The notes below the pieces were generated by a model. That model saw nothing but the letters and a program-made list of their open reading frames with translations. It had not been told where the DNA came from and did no database searches. The position numbers and the translations under genes were made by a program. This document shows, piece by piece, positions 8,201-17,300 of a stretch of 64,000 nucleotides of DNA. Numbering within the stretch: position 1 is the first letter of the stretch; each line of letters begins with the position of its first letter. The stretch is taken from the NCBI RefSeq assembly GCF_014384985.1, contig NZ_JACRSX010000005.1, forward strand, positions 101,017 to 165,016. Reading direction: 5' to 3'. This DNA comes from Jutongia huaianensis (GTDB taxonomy: Bacteria; Bacillota; Clostridia; Lachnospirales; Lachnospiraceae).

Positions 8201-9256
8201 ATGAAAACGATAATGCAAACGATAAACCCGGAGAGCTTTCAGGATGAAGAGCTGCAGGAGGCTTGCAGGATTTTGCAGAACGGAGGTCTGGTGGCATTCC
8301 CTACCGAGACGGTATATGGTCTGGGTGGTGATGCACTTCGACCGGAGGCTTCTGCGAAGATTTATGAAGCCAAGGGACGCCCTTCGGACAATCCGCTGAT
8401 CGTGCATATTGCAGATATGGAATCGTTGGAGGAGGTTGCACAGACGGTTCCGGAAGAGGCTGCGAAGCTGGCACAGCATTTCTGGCCGGGACCGCTGACA
8501 ATGATCTTTCCAAAGAAAGAGAAGGTGCCGGGGTCTACAACGGGTGGGCTGGATACGGTGGCAGTACGAATGCCAAGTCATCCTGTTGCAAGGGCACTGA
8601 TCCGGGAGTCCGGCGTTTATATTGCGGCTCCAAGTGCTAATACATCGGGAAGACCAAGTCCCACGAAGGCAGAGCATGTGCAGGAGGATCTGGACGGTAG
8701 GATTGATATGATCATTGATGGAGGAGCAGTTGGAATCGGTCTGGAATCCACGATTGTGGATATGAGTACAGGTGTTCCGACAATTCTGCGTCCCGGATAT
8801 ATAACAAAAGAGATGCTGGAGGAGGTATTGGGACAGGTGCAGGTGGATCCGGCGATTCTTTCCAGAACCATCAATCCCAATATCGTAGCAAAGGCACCGG
8901 GAATGAAATACCGTCATTATGCGCCTAAGGGACAGATGACTATCGTGGAGGGTAAAACCGAAAAGGTGATCGGGGAGATCAACCGCCTTTGCCGGGAGAA
9001 GATGCTGGAAGGACATTCCGTAGCGGTAATTGCTACAGAGGAGACCGAAACAAGATATCAGTGTGACAATGTACGGAGCGTGGGATCGCGCAGAACGGAG
9101 GGGTCGATTGCGGCCGGGTTATATGATATACTGAGAGAGATGGACCATATTGGTGCGGAATATATATTTGCAGAGAGCTTTGAACAGGATACGCTGGGAA
9201 AAGCAATTATGAATCGGATGTTGAAGGCGGCTGCGTATCATGTGATCAATGTATAG
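8201..9256 (+). CDS. sua5: L-threonylcarbamoyladenylate synthase
   Basis: The enzyme makes threonylcarbamoyl-AMP from threonine, bicarbonate and ATP for the t6A37 modification of ANN-decoding tRNAs. The 351-residue protein has the N-terminal YrdC domain (FPTETVYGLGGDAL near residue 32, KGRPSDNPLIVHI near residue 60, PSANTSGRPSPT near 145) and a C-terminal Sua5 domain joined by PGMKYRHYAPKG. This two-domain length is typical of Sua5/YwlC. It starts one base after the amidase stop, with GGAGG inside the amidase end. It leads the sua5 - phosphatase-like - rpiB cluster also seen in Bacillus (ywlC, ywlE, ywlF). Confidence 0.95.
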   Translation: MKTIMQTINPESFQDEELQEACRILQNGGLVAFPTETVYGLGGDALRPEASAKIYEAKGRPSDNPLIVHIADMESLEEVAQTVPEEAAKLAQHFWPGPLTMIFPKKEKVPGSTTGGLDTVAVRMPSHPVARALIRESGVYIAAPSANTSGRPSPTKAEHVQEDLDGRIDMIIDGGAVGIGLESTIVDMSTGVPTILRPGYITKEMLEEVLGQVQVDPAILSRTINPNIVAKAPGMKYRHYAPKGQMTIVEGKTEKVIGEINRLCREKMLEGHSVAVIATEETETRYQCDNVRSVGSRRTEGSIAAGLYDILREMDHIGAEYIFAESFEQDTLGKAIMNRMLKAAAYHVINV

Positions 9257-9272
9257 AGAGGGGTACTGATTA

Positions 9273-9785
9273 TTGGATTATTCAAAGATTATTTTTGTCT
9301 GTACGGCAAACACATATTTAAGTCCCGTGGCAGAAGCTATGTACCGGCAGTTTACAGAAAAGGAAAGAGAACAGGCAAGAGAACGCGGAGAGAGGGTACC
9401 ATCCTTTCCGCCATGTTGTTCCAGAGGACTGGTGGTTCTTTTTTCAGAACCCATCAGCCCGAAGGTAAATGTTTCCTTAAGTCAGCATGATCTGCGGCCT
9501 TGTTCCCATGAAAATTCTGTGCCGTTAGAGCAGTTTGATATTGGGGAGGATACACTGGTACTCACTATGACCTTCAGTGAAAAGGTTGCGTATCTTGAAA
9601 AATATCAGGGCGGTGAGGTATATACTTTGGGAGAATATGTTGGAGAAGATACGGATATTACAGATCCTTATGGCGGGGAAGAGGAGCAGTATGATATGTG
9701 TTATCACGATATTGCCCGGCGGATCCGTAAGGTGATACAGATTTTAATGAAAAATGAGAAAGACGAAGGAGGACAAGCAGAATGA
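9273..9785 (+). CDS. Low-molecular-weight phosphatase family protein with a degenerate P-loop (YwlE position)
   Basis: The fold is recognisable from KIIFVCTANTYLSPVAEAMY at the N-terminus and DITDPYGGEEEQYDMCYHDI near the C-terminus. Family members use a C(X)5R(S/T) loop, typically CTGNTCRS. Here it reads CTANTYLS, so the nucleophilic Cys10 is kept but the phosphate-binding arginine is Leu16. The DPYG acid loop is kept. Residues 30-85 hold an insert-like stretch (ERVPSFPPCCSRG...). It starts at TTG 9273 after GAGAGGGG and overlaps rpiB by four bases. By position it corresponds to YwlE, the protein-arginine phosphatase, but it is probably inactive as a classical phosphatase. Confidence 0.8.
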   Translation: MDYSKIIFVCTANTYLSPVAEAMYRQFTEKEREQARERGERVPSFPPCCSRGLVVLFSEPISPKVNVSLSQHDLRPCSHENSVPLEQFDIGEDTLVLTMTFSEKVAYLEKYQGGEVYTLGEYVGEDTDITDPYGGEEEQYDMCYHDIARRIRKVIQILMKNEKDEGGQAE

Positions 9786-10210
9786 TTGCATTGGGAAGTG
9801 ACCATGGTGGATATGGATTAAAACAGGAGATCATCGGATATCTGGAGGAGAAAGGGATCGAGTATAAGGATTACGGATGCTATGATGAAAGTCCATGTGA
9901 TTATCCGGTATTCGGTAAAAAGGCAGCACAGGCGGTCGTTTCCGGAGAATGTGAAAAAGGCATTCTGATCTGTGGGACAGGCATCGGGATTTCTATTGCA
10001 GCCAATAAGATCAAGGGTGTCCGCGCGGCATTATGTCATGATGTATTTAGTGCCAAGGCAACCAGAGAACATAACGATGCAAATATGCTGGCCCTGGGGG
10101 CCCGTGTGGTTGGGCCGGGTCTGGCATTGATGATTGTTGATACGTTTTTAAATACAGAGTTTTCAAATGCAGAGCGTCATCAGAAGAGAATCGATATGCT
10201 GGAGGAATAA
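9782..10210 (+). CDS. rpiB: Ribose-5-phosphate isomerase B
   Basis: RpiB interconverts ribose-5-phosphate and ribulose-5-phosphate in the pentose phosphate pathway; close relatives act on allose or galactose phosphates. The 142-residue protein has GSDHGGYGLKQEI at the start, YPVFGKKAAQAV, the active-site CGTGIGISIAANKI and the R-A-A-L-C-H-D segment with DANMLALGARVVG. All are standard for RpiB. The ATG overlaps the preceding stop as ATGA, implying translational coupling. Neighbours sua5 and the phosphatase-like gene match the Bacillus ywl cluster. Confidence 0.96.
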   Translation: MIALGSDHGGYGLKQEIIGYLEEKGIEYKDYGCYDESPCDYPVFGKKAAQAVVSGECEKGILICGTGIGISIAANKIKGVRAALCHDVFSAKATREHNDANMLALGARVVGPGLALMIVDTFLNTEFSNAERHQKRIDMLEE

Positions 10211-10265
10211 CGGCGCAGGGATGTGAAGCCCCGGACAAAATACATCCAAAGCAGAAAAGATACCC

Positions 10266-10294
10266 TTGACACTCTTCATATCAAGTATTAAAAT
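10266..10294 (+). promoter_or_regulatory. Sigma-A promoter of the branched-chain aminotransferase
   Basis: TTGACA at 10266-10271, 17-base spacer, TAAAAT at 10289-10294; the start of transcription would be near 10301. Confidence 0.8.
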
Positions 10295-10313
10295 TGGATT
10301 CAATGAATCAATC

Positions 10314-10336
10314 GTATACATGCATGAAATGTATAC
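10314..10336. promoter_or_regulatory. Inverted repeat, candidate operator or leader hairpin
   Basis: GTATACAT (10314-10321) and ATGTATAC (10329-10336) form a perfect 8+8 inverted repeat with a 7-base centre. It lies just downstream of the predicted transcription start and ahead of the GGAGG of the aminotransferase. Confidence 0.5.
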
Positions 10337-10353
10337 AGAATGGAGGAATAGTT

Positions 10354-11379
10354 ATGGCAAAGAAAGATATCGATTGGCATAACCTTGGATTTGGTTATGT
10401 AAAAACGGACAAAAGATATGTGTCCAATTTCAAAGATAGTGCATGGGACGATGGCGCATTGATCAGCGATGATACGATTACAATTAGTGAGTGTGCCGGA
10501 GTACTTCAGTATGCACAGACTGTATTCGAGGGTCTGAAGGCATATACCACAGAGGACGGTCATGTGGTGTGCTTCCGCCCGGATTTAAATGCAGAGCGTC
10601 TTGAACAGTCAGCAAAGAGATTGGAAATGCCGGCTTTTCCACAGGATCGCTTTGTAGATGCGGTCGTACAGACAGTAAAGGCAAATATTGATTATGTACC
10701 GCCTTATGGTTCCGGTGCAACTCTTTACATACGTCCGTACATGTTTGGAACCAATGCAGTTATCGGTGTAAAGCCGGCTGATGAGTATCAGTTCCGTGTA
10801 TTTACTACACCGGTAGGACCGTATTTCAAGGGCGGCGCAAAGCCAATTACAATCCGTGTTTCTGATTTTGACCGTGCAGCACCTCATGGAACAGGCCACA
10901 TTAAGGCTGGTCTGAACTATGCAATGAGCTTACATGCGATTGTAGATGCACATAATCAGGGATTTGCTGAGAACGTATATCTGGATGCAGCGACCCGTAC
11001 AAAGATTGAGGAGACAGGTGGAGCAAACATCCTGTTTATTACAAAGGATAATAAAGTCGTTACACCAAAGTCGAACAGTATCCTTCCATCTATTACACGT
11101 CGTTCTCTGCTGATCGTAGCCAAGGAGTATCTTGGTCTTGAGGTTGAGGAGAGAGAAGTATATCTCGATGAGGTTAAAGACTTTGCAGAGTGTGGTCTTT
11201 GCGGTACAGCTGCAGTTATCTCTCCGGTTGGCAAGATCAATGATCATGGTAAAGAAATCTGCTTCCCGAGTGGTATGGAGGAGATGGGACCAATTACCAA
11301 GAAGCTGTATGAGACTCTGACAGGTATCCAGATGGGACGCATTGAAGCTCCTAAGGGCTGGATCAAGGTGATCGAGTAA
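10354..11379 (+). CDS. ilvE: Branched-chain amino acid aminotransferase
   Basis: A PLP enzyme transferring the amino group between branched-chain amino acids and 2-oxoglutarate. It is 341 residues with the class IV aminotransferase signatures: YAQTVFEGLKAY, LYIRPYMFGTN, the lysine in GTGHIKAGLNYAMSL and EETGGANILFI near the middle. The real start is the ATG at 10354, preceded by GGAGG; the frame extends 20 codons upstream without a site. It is followed by a hairpin terminator and appears monocistronic, with an inverted repeat between promoter and start. Confidence 0.93.
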   Translation: MAKKDIDWHNLGFGYVKTDKRYVSNFKDSAWDDGALISDDTITISECAGVLQYAQTVFEGLKAYTTEDGHVVCFRPDLNAERLEQSAKRLEMPAFPQDRFVDAVVQTVKANIDYVPPYGSGATLYIRPYMFGTNAVIGVKPADEYQFRVFTTPVGPYFKGGAKPITIRVSDFDRAAPHGTGHIKAGLNYAMSLHAIVDAHNQGFAENVYLDAATRTKIEETGGANILFITKDNKVVTPKSNSILPSITRRSLLIVAKEYLGLEVEEREVYLDEVKDFAECGLCGTAAVISPVGKINDHGKEICFPSGMEEMGPITKKLYETLTGIQMGRIEAPKGWIKVIE

Positions 11380-11430
11380 TACAAAATATAAAGAAAATCG
11401 GCCGGAAGGCAGATGGAGGCTTTGAAAAAT

Positions 11431-11510
11431 AAAAGACATCGAATGTGAACTATGTTTCCCGGAAACAATTTTAGGAGAGACACAGAGTTATATTCGATGT
11501 CTTTATTGTT
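11431..11510 (+). terminator. Intrinsic terminator after ilvE
   Basis: AAAGACATCGAAT (from 11432) pairs with ATTCGATGTCTTT (ending 11504) across a long loop and is followed by a T-rich tract. Confidence 0.65.
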
Positions 11511-11592
11511 TTATCAGACAATGTGTTTATTTCACTCATTGCAGTAACATGGCAAAATATGGATTTTTTTTGGGAGGTCGATCATACGGAAA

Positions 11593-13194
11593 TTACAGCC
11601 CATCCACCTGTTTTGCAAGTAGCAGGCGATCTCCCGGATGAACTTCCTCTGAGGTGAGTCCGTTAAGCTCCATAATACTTTCCGGAGAGGTCTGGTATTC
11701 TTTTGCGATATCCCAGAGACTACTGTTATCACTGACGATAAAGCCTACGATGCCGGGCATTTTCTGAAGACGTTCCAGATCCTGGGGAGCTTCTTCAATC
11801 TGTGTGATGACGTTACAGCCGGCAGAGGTGAATACAATAGCACTGACACTGAGAACCACCTTTGCTTCAATTTCCGCCGCATCCAGCATGATCACACTGA
11901 TCTGGCTGATGTCGGTCTGGAGCAGATAGTGATCCTCAGGGGAAATCCCCTTGATCTCCATAAAATGCTGGAATGGAATAACAGCATTTAAGCTGCCCAG
12001 AGGTTGATCGTCATTTTCGGTGATATACAGGATATCCAGAGCAACGATGCCTTCCAGAGCAATGCCGTCTTCCCGGATTTCCTGTTCATCAATCTGGACC
12101 CGGCCGGAGGCGGTGCAGATCTGAAGGATTCGTTCCTGTTTATCATCTGGTTTGATCTGATCAGAAACACGGATAACATTTTGTGTTTTAAGCAGGAGCT
12201 GTTCAAAGGTAACCGGTTTTTTGGATAGTGTCAATTCGCAGGCGGTCGAATAGGCATCCTTGAGGATCGGAAGCTTAACATCTTCGTAAAATTTCATAGT
12301 CATGTTTAGCGGCAGTTCGATCTCAAGAATACGTTGTTCCCCGTCTTCGTCGGGTTTGACCTCCATAGAGCCGCATCCGGGCTGGAATATAATATCAGGA
12401 ATCATCTGCTCGCTGCATTGGTCGCATTGTACGATACCATCAATGGAAGTCTCCGTTTCCAGATATTCCATCCGGCGCTCCTCATCCACCGGTATATACA
12501 ACACAAACACATGCAAGTCTCCGGTAATGCGGATGCTGTCCTCCAGAAGACGTGTCTGGAGATTTACAGGGGTCATTTCATAGTAAAGGATCGTGTCAAT
12601 ATCCGGTTTTCCCTTTGGAAGGGTGAGCTCATCTTTGATGCGGAAAACATCCTTCTGCCGGGGAGTGGACCGGGTATAAGAGATATCGTCGAAACGTTTA
12701 TGAAGTCCCTCCGGGACAAGAGCGTCCATTCCGGCCCGGGCGGCATCGTCCGAGATAATATCGACTCCCGCAGGATAACTTGTTTCGTCCTCTGCCTGAC
12801 AGTGGAAGCCGGCAATTGCACGAACACTGATCTTGCGGGAGTGTATCAGTTTAATCTGACAGTCCTCCAGATCATAGCTGCAAAAAACGGTATCTGTGTC
12901 GGATAAGCTATCCATATTTATCGTTTCTTCAAAGGGAATCTGTCCTTTCATGTTATGTATCGGGCGGATATCATCATTGCTGGCATACAGCAGCTCGAAT
13001 TGGAGCTGTCCATGTACAATACATTTATTTTGTTCGCAGGTGATCTCAGTAAGCTCCAGGCAGCCATGCTGCTTTATGATAAAATCAATGTCCGGCTTTG
13101 TGTCCGGCACATTTACATCATCTTCCAGAGTGGTCTGGATACTGCCGTGGCATTTTATCTGGTTTGTAATCATAGTTTCTAAGGATAATTTCAT
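11593..13194 (-). CDS. SPOCS (DUF3794) and LysM domain protein, SipL-like
   Basis: A 533-residue protein with repeated DUF3794/SPOCS modules over most of its length (first module with DVNVPDTKPDIDFIIKQ near residue 27, second with LPKGKPDIDTILYYE near 195, third toward residue 370). It ends in one LysM domain (GFIVSDNSSLWDIAKEYQTS ... LNGLTSEEVHPGDRLLLA). This is the architecture of SipL, the Clostridioides spore morphogenetic protein that partners SpoIVA, and of many uncharacterised clostridial proteins. There is no signal peptide, which fits assembly in the mother cell. Function beyond spore-coat association is inference. It is transcribed alone. Confidence 0.82.
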   Translation of the reverse strand: MKLSLETMITNQIKCHGSIQTTLEDDVNVPDTKPDIDFIIKQHGCLELTEITCEQNKCIVHGQLQFELLYASNDDIRPIHNMKGQIPFEETINMDSLSDTDTVFCSYDLEDCQIKLIHSRKISVRAIAGFHCQAEDETSYPAGVDIISDDAARAGMDALVPEGLHKRFDDISYTRSTPRQKDVFRIKDELTLPKGKPDIDTILYYEMTPVNLQTRLLEDSIRITGDLHVFVLYIPVDEERRMEYLETETSIDGIVQCDQCSEQMIPDIIFQPGCGSMEVKPDEDGEQRILEIELPLNMTMKFYEDVKLPILKDAYSTACELTLSKKPVTFEQLLLKTQNVIRVSDQIKPDDKQERILQICTASGRVQIDEQEIREDGIALEGIVALDILYITENDDQPLGSLNAVIPFQHFMEIKGISPEDHYLLQTDISQISVIMLDAAEIEAKVVLSVSAIVFTSAGCNVITQIEEAPQDLERLQKMPGIVGFIVSDNSSLWDIAKEYQTSPESIMELNGLTSEEVHPGDRLLLAKQVDGL

Positions 13195-13284
13195 GGGAAT
13201 TCCTCCATATATGTGATTTGTTGTCCCGTATGTTTCAATATATGAAAAAAAGAAAAGAGATATTCTAAAAAATAGGGAAAAAGA

Positions 13285-13314
13285 TTGGACAGAAACATTT
13301 ATCTGATTTATAAT
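13285..13314 (+). promoter_or_regulatory. Sigma-A type promoter of the chemoreceptor
   Basis: TTGGAC at 13285-13290, 18-base spacer, TATAAT at 13309-13314, about 48 bases before the start codon. Confidence 0.55.
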
Positions 13315-13361
13315 ATTGTTATATTTTCAAACGAATTCTATGAAATATCAGGAGGGTAATT

Positions 13362-15134
13362 ATGGCTGGAAAGAGAAGGAAAGAGAAGAAAAACGGCAGC
13401 AGCAGACTGCGGATCAAAATCATGCTGGTTGCTTTGCTTCCAATGATACTGATGGCAGTGATCGTGGGGATTTCCGCTACACGTAATATGAAAGAGGGTA
13501 TGCGTCAGGAGATGATGTATGCACTGCAGACAGAGACACATTCTCTGGAGCAGTTGTATAATGCGGTCAACAGTGATACATATTCTGTTAGTGGCGATAA
13601 GCTGATGAAGGGAAGCTTTAATGTTACGGATGAGACAGATTTTCTGGATTCCTTTGTGGAAGGAACAGACATGCAGGTGACGGTATTTTATGGGGGCACC
13701 CGTATGGCAACGACACTCAAGGACCAGTCAGGGAATCGTCTTACCGGGACAAAGGCAGATGAAGCTGTTACAAAGGCTGTGACACAGGATGGAAAGACCG
13801 TAGAGGAATATAATATTGCCATTGACGGAGAGAAGTATTATGCCTGTTATGCGCCATTAAAGGATTCCGGAGATAAGGTGATCGGCATGGTATTTGCCGG
13901 CAAGCCTGTGACAGAAGTACAGACATTGATCAGCGAGCGTACCAGTCATATTGTTATTGTGGAGCTGGTAATGATCGTACTCGCTATAATCGTGATCTTC
14001 ATTCTGACCAAAGGCATCCAGGTGGGACTGCAGGCAGCGGAGAAAGCCGTTCACGGTTTGTCTAACGGTGATCTGACAGTAGCAGTCGAGTCGAAAGCCA
14101 TGCGCCGTAATGATGAGCTGGGAGATATGACGAAGGGTGTGGCAGTGCTTATGAACCAGCTTCTTGAGGTGGTGAATCATATCCGCACTTCTTCTGAGCA
14201 GCTGTTGAAGTCTGGTACGGATCTTAGCAATATGGCAACGCAGACCAGCTCCACCGCAGATGATATCAGTAAGGCGATTGAGGAGATTTCCCAGGGAGCC
14301 GTATCTCAGGCAGATGAGATAGAGAGGGCATCCCATGAGGTGGATACAATGGGTCAGTTGATCGGACATATTGCAGATAATGTGGCAGAGCTGGATCAGG
14401 GAACTCAGGAGATTAAAGGCTCCAGTGACCGTTCAATCGATATTATCCGGGATCTTACAGAATCCAATGACAGGAGTATGGAGGCTGTTAGACATATTTC
14501 CCGTCAGGTTAACGCAACGAATGAGTCTGCATTAAAGATCCGGGCAGCTGTTGATCTGATCACTTCTATTGCAGAAGAGACCAATCTTTTGTCTTTAAAT
14601 GCTTCCATTGAGGCAGCCCGTGCCGGAGAGCAGGGACGTGGCTTTGCTGTGGTAGCGGGTCAGATTCAGAAACTTGCAGAGCAGAGTAATGAGTCTGCCG
14701 GAAGCATTGCCGATATTATTGGAGAGCTTTTGAAGGATTCTGAGAATTCCGTACAGGTCATGGAAGAAGTTCAGAAGATTATGAACGAGCAACAGGAGAA
14801 GCTGCAGGCAACCAGAAAGCAGATTGCGGAGGTTGGTGATGGTATCAGTGGAGCTGCCCAGGCGGCAGGTATGATCCGCCAGCAGACAGAGCACTGCAAT
14901 AGTGCCCGTGCCAATGTGGCAGATGTAATCTCAAACCTCTCTGCAATTTCGGAGCAGAATGCAGCATCCACAGAGGAAACAACGGCTTCTATGGAGGAGA
15001 TGAATGCAGCGATGAATCTTCTGGCAGAGTCAGCAAGGCAGCTTCAGGAGCTGTCCAAGTCTCTGGAGGAGGATATTTCCTTCTTCCGTGTTGATAATAT
15101 CAGAGAAAATATTCATGGTGTAATCGAGGGGTGA
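13362..15134 (+). CDS. Methyl-accepting chemotaxis protein with Cache-type sensor
   Basis: A 590-residue transmembrane chemoreceptor. Membrane helix 1 lies at about residues 22-43 ([17 protein letters not shown]). An external single-Cache-like domain follows ([21 protein letters not shown] near 165). Membrane helix 2 lies at about 197-217, then a HAMP domain, then a long cytoplasmic helical hairpin whose tip is [20 protein letters not shown] near residue 403. The ligand cannot be predicted. AGGAGGG precedes the ATG. Chemotaxis partners are not in the window, so it is an orphan receptor. Confidence 0.93.
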   Translation: MAGKRRKEKKNGSSRLRIKIMLVALLPMILMAVIVGISATRNMKEGMRQEMMYALQTETHSLEQLYNAVNSDTYSVSGDKLMKGSFNVTDETDFLDSFVEGTDMQVTVFYGGTRMATTLKDQSGNRLTGTKADEAVTKAVTQDGKTVEEYNIAIDGEKYYACYAPLKDSGDKVIGMVFAGKPVTEVQTLISERTSHIVIVELVMIVLAIIVIFILTKGIQVGLQAAEKAVHGLSNGDLTVAVESKAMRRNDELGDMTKGVAVLMNQLLEVVNHIRTSSEQLLKSGTDLSNMATQTSSTADDISKAIEEISQGAVSQADEIERASHEVDTMGQLIGHIADNVAELDQGTQEIKGSSDRSIDIIRDLTESNDRSMEAVRHISRQVNATNESALKIRAAVDLITSIAEETNLLSLNASIEAARAGEQGRGFAVVAGQIQKLAEQSNESAGSIADIIGELLKDSENSVQVMEEVQKIMNEQQEKLQATRKQIAEVGDGISGAAQAAGMIRQQTEHCNSARANVADVISNLSAISEQNAASTEETTASMEEMNAAMNLLAESARQLQELSKSLEEDISFFRVDNIRENIHGVIEG

Positions 15135-15169
15135 AACGATTAATATAGCAGCAAGAAAGGGACGACAAA

Positions 15170-15613
15170 ATGCTTACATATACAGATGAGATTACGGTGG
15201 AGGAGTATAATGACCTGCGACGTTCTGTAAACTGGATCACCGTAAAAGACAAGAGAGCTCAGAAAGCATTGAACAATTCTTTCTATAAACTCATCGCCCG
15301 GAAGGACGGCAAGCCGGTTGGAATGGCGAGGATCGTCAGTGATGGAGGCTATACTTATTTTATTACTGATGTGATCGTGCGGCCGGAGTGTCAGGGAGAG
15401 CATATTGGTACGGCTCTGATCGACAGGCTTCTGGAGTATATCAAGCGGGATGTAATGGATGATGAGACCGTGATGGTCAGCCTGATGGCGGCATATGAGA
15501 GAGAAAGCTTTTATGAGCGCTTTGGGTTTCATACACGTCCTTTCGGCAATCATGGTCCGGGAATGTCTATGTGGGTTTCGCGGATTGCAGACGGAAGTAT
15601 CATTACTTCATAA
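15170..15613 (+). CDS. GNAT family N-acetyltransferase
   Basis: A 147-residue acetyltransferase of the GNAT fold. The acetyl-CoA loop is VIVRPECQGEHIGTALIDRL at about residues 67-86, preceded by ARIVSDGGYTYFITDV and followed by AAYERESFYERFGF, the usual final strand region. The substrate is unknown; many such single-domain proteins act on small amines. It lies 35 bases after the chemoreceptor gene and may be co-transcribed, with the shared terminator at 15698-15760. Confidence 0.85.
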   Translation: MLTYTDEITVEEYNDLRRSVNWITVKDKRAQKALNNSFYKLIARKDGKPVGMARIVSDGGYTYFITDVIVRPECQGEHIGTALIDRLLEYIKRDVMDDETVMVSLMAAYERESFYERFGFHTRPFGNHGPGMSMWVSRIADGSIITS

Positions 15614-15697
15614 GGGCTTTATGATTTTGTTATTTACAGAATTGGCACAAGTGAATAAGTGCCCCAATATTTTGAATTAAACTGATAGTATAAACAG

Positions 15698-15760
15698 AAA
15701 ACAGCAGTTTTGAACGGATATCACAAATTTGTGATTTCGTATCAAAGCTGCTGTTTTATT
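15698..15760. terminator. Bidirectional terminator with palindromic loop
   Basis: AAAACAGCAG (15698-15707) pairs with CTGCTGTTTT (ending 15757) between convergent genes. The loop carries the 26-base motif 15719-15744, including the perfect palindrome ATCACAAATTTGTGAT. Confidence 0.7.
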
Positions 15761-15822
15761 GTTTAAAGCCGGGCAGAGTATCCGAAAAGACAAAAGAGAA
15801 CTTTCCGGATATCATCGATACG

Positions 15823-15999
15823 TCAGATAAAGCGGTTGGTGGCAGCGTCATAGCTGTAATCCACTGTTTTTAATTTGTCGCAGATCTGCTGCTGGTCTAA
15901 ATCCAGTGATTTGCACAGCTCTTCCAGACTTGGATAAAAATCCCGGAGCTGTGTGTTTAAATAACTAACTAACATCATAGGATCATTTGGAATATTCAT
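15823..15999 (-). CDS. DUF4250 domain protein
   Basis: A 58-residue protein translated directly from the minus strand. It opens MNIPNDPMMLVSYLNTQLRD and continues FYPSLEELCKSLDLDQQQI, ending DAATNRFI. This matches the DUF4250 pattern of small cytoplasmic proteins of Firmicutes with no known function. GGAGG lies on the minus strand six bases before the ATG. It is 34 bases downstream of murG on the same strand and is likely the last gene of that transcript. Confidence 0.85.
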   Translation of the reverse strand: MNIPNDPMMLVSYLNTQLRDFYPSLEELCKSLDLDQQQICDKLKTVDYSYDAATNRFI

Positions 16000-16033
16000 G
16001 GGAATCCTCCAATCTTTCGAGTTCGTTGTATCA

Positions 16034-17110
16034 TTATTTCTTTTTATTTTTTGCAGAGACGTTGATCAGTTCCACAATCTTTTCAATGGAATTGTTGAGC
16101 TGGCTTCGCTGCATTGCCTTGATAAAGCGGTCTTTTTCTTCAAAAGCGGTATTTACGGCATTCAGGAGCTTTTCGTTGGTCAGCTCCTCCTCCTGGATCA
16201 CGATGCTATAGCCCTGTTTCTCGAAGGAGGCGGCATTCAGGATCTGATCGCCGCGGCTTGCCTGAGCGGAAAGCGGGATCAGGATGTTTGGCTTACGAAG
16301 GGCAAGGATCTCGCAGATGGCATTGGCTCCGGCGCGGGAGATCATAATATCTGCGGCAGCCATAAGATCTCGTAATTCTTCCTTTATGTACTCAAATTGT
16401 ACATAGCCCTTTGTGTCCTTGAGGGAATCATCCATCTTGCCTTTGCCGCACAGATGGATGATCTGGAAACGCTCCAGAAGCTGTGGCAGGATCGCACGAA
16501 CAGCCTCATTGACCCGGACGGCACCAAGACTGCCGCCGATGATCAGGATAACAGGCTTCTCGTCGGTAAAACCACAGAAAGCAAGTCCCTTTTCTTTGCT
16601 GCCCTGAAAAAGCTCCTGGCGGATCGGAGAGCCGGTCAGAACGCCTTTGTGCTCCGGCAGATGCTTTAAGGTCTCCGGAAAGTTTGTACAGACTCTGTCT
16701 GCGCAAGGGATACAGATTTTATTGGCAAGTCCCGGTGTCATGTCGGATTCGTGGATCACACATGGGATATGACGGGATTTGGCTGCAACAACCACGGGAA
16801 CAGAAACAAAGCCGCCCTTGGAAAATACCACATCCGGACGGAGGAGCTTTAACAGCTTTCGTGCCTGTCCGTAGCCGCGAATGACTTTGAATGGGTCACT
16901 TAAATTTTTCGGATCAATATAGCGGCGCAGCTTGCCGCTGGAGATACCATAATAAGGAATACCAAGCTCCGGGATCAGACGGCTTTCAATGCCTTCGTAG
17001 GAGCCGATGTAGTGGACTTCGTAGCCCTGCTTCTGAAGCTCCGGGATCAGGGCAATGTTTGGTGTTACATGGCCGGCTGTACCTCCGCCGGTAAGAACTA
17101 TTTTTTTCAT
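16034..17110 (-). CDS. murG: UDP-GlcNAc:undecaprenyl-PP-MurNAc-pentapeptide GlcNAc transferase
   Basis: MurG converts lipid I to lipid II at the inner face of the membrane. The 358-residue protein begins with MKKIVLTGGGTAGHVTPN, the glycine-rich acceptor loop. It carries VVFSKGGFVSVPVVVAA, IHESDMTPGLANK, the donor-site IGGSLGAVRVN and ISRAGANAICEI in the expected order. I use ATG 17110; the in-frame TTG at 17122 touches the AAAGGA site directly. It is not in a dcw cluster here; its only co-directional neighbour is DUF4250. Confidence 0.95.
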   Translation of the reverse strand: MKKIVLTGGGTAGHVTPNIALIPELQKQGYEVHYIGSYEGIESRLIPELGIPYYGISSGKLRRYIDPKNLSDPFKVIRGYGQARKLLKLLRPDVVFSKGGFVSVPVVVAAKSRHIPCVIHESDMTPGLANKICIPCADRVCTNFPETLKHLPEHKGVLTGSPIRQELFQGSKEKGLAFCGFTDEKPVILIIGGSLGAVRVNEAVRAILPQLLERFQIIHLCGKGKMDDSLKDTKGYVQFEYIKEELRDLMAAADIMISRAGANAICEILALRKPNILIPLSAQASRGDQILNAASFEKQGYSIVIQEEELTNEKLLNAVNTAFEEKDRFIKAMQRSQLNNSIEKIVELINVSAKNKKK

Positions 17111-17300
17111 TTTATATACCAATCCTTTCTTGAAGAATAAACCGATTATTATCTAATTTATTATATTAGTATTGGAGTATTTTATCAACTGAAACTTCGT
17201 TTCACAATTTGAACACGGCTTCTACACTTTTTCAACAAGAAATTTGGGTATGATTTGGAACATATTATTCGATTGATTTGTTAGAAAGGTAAGGTGTCAT

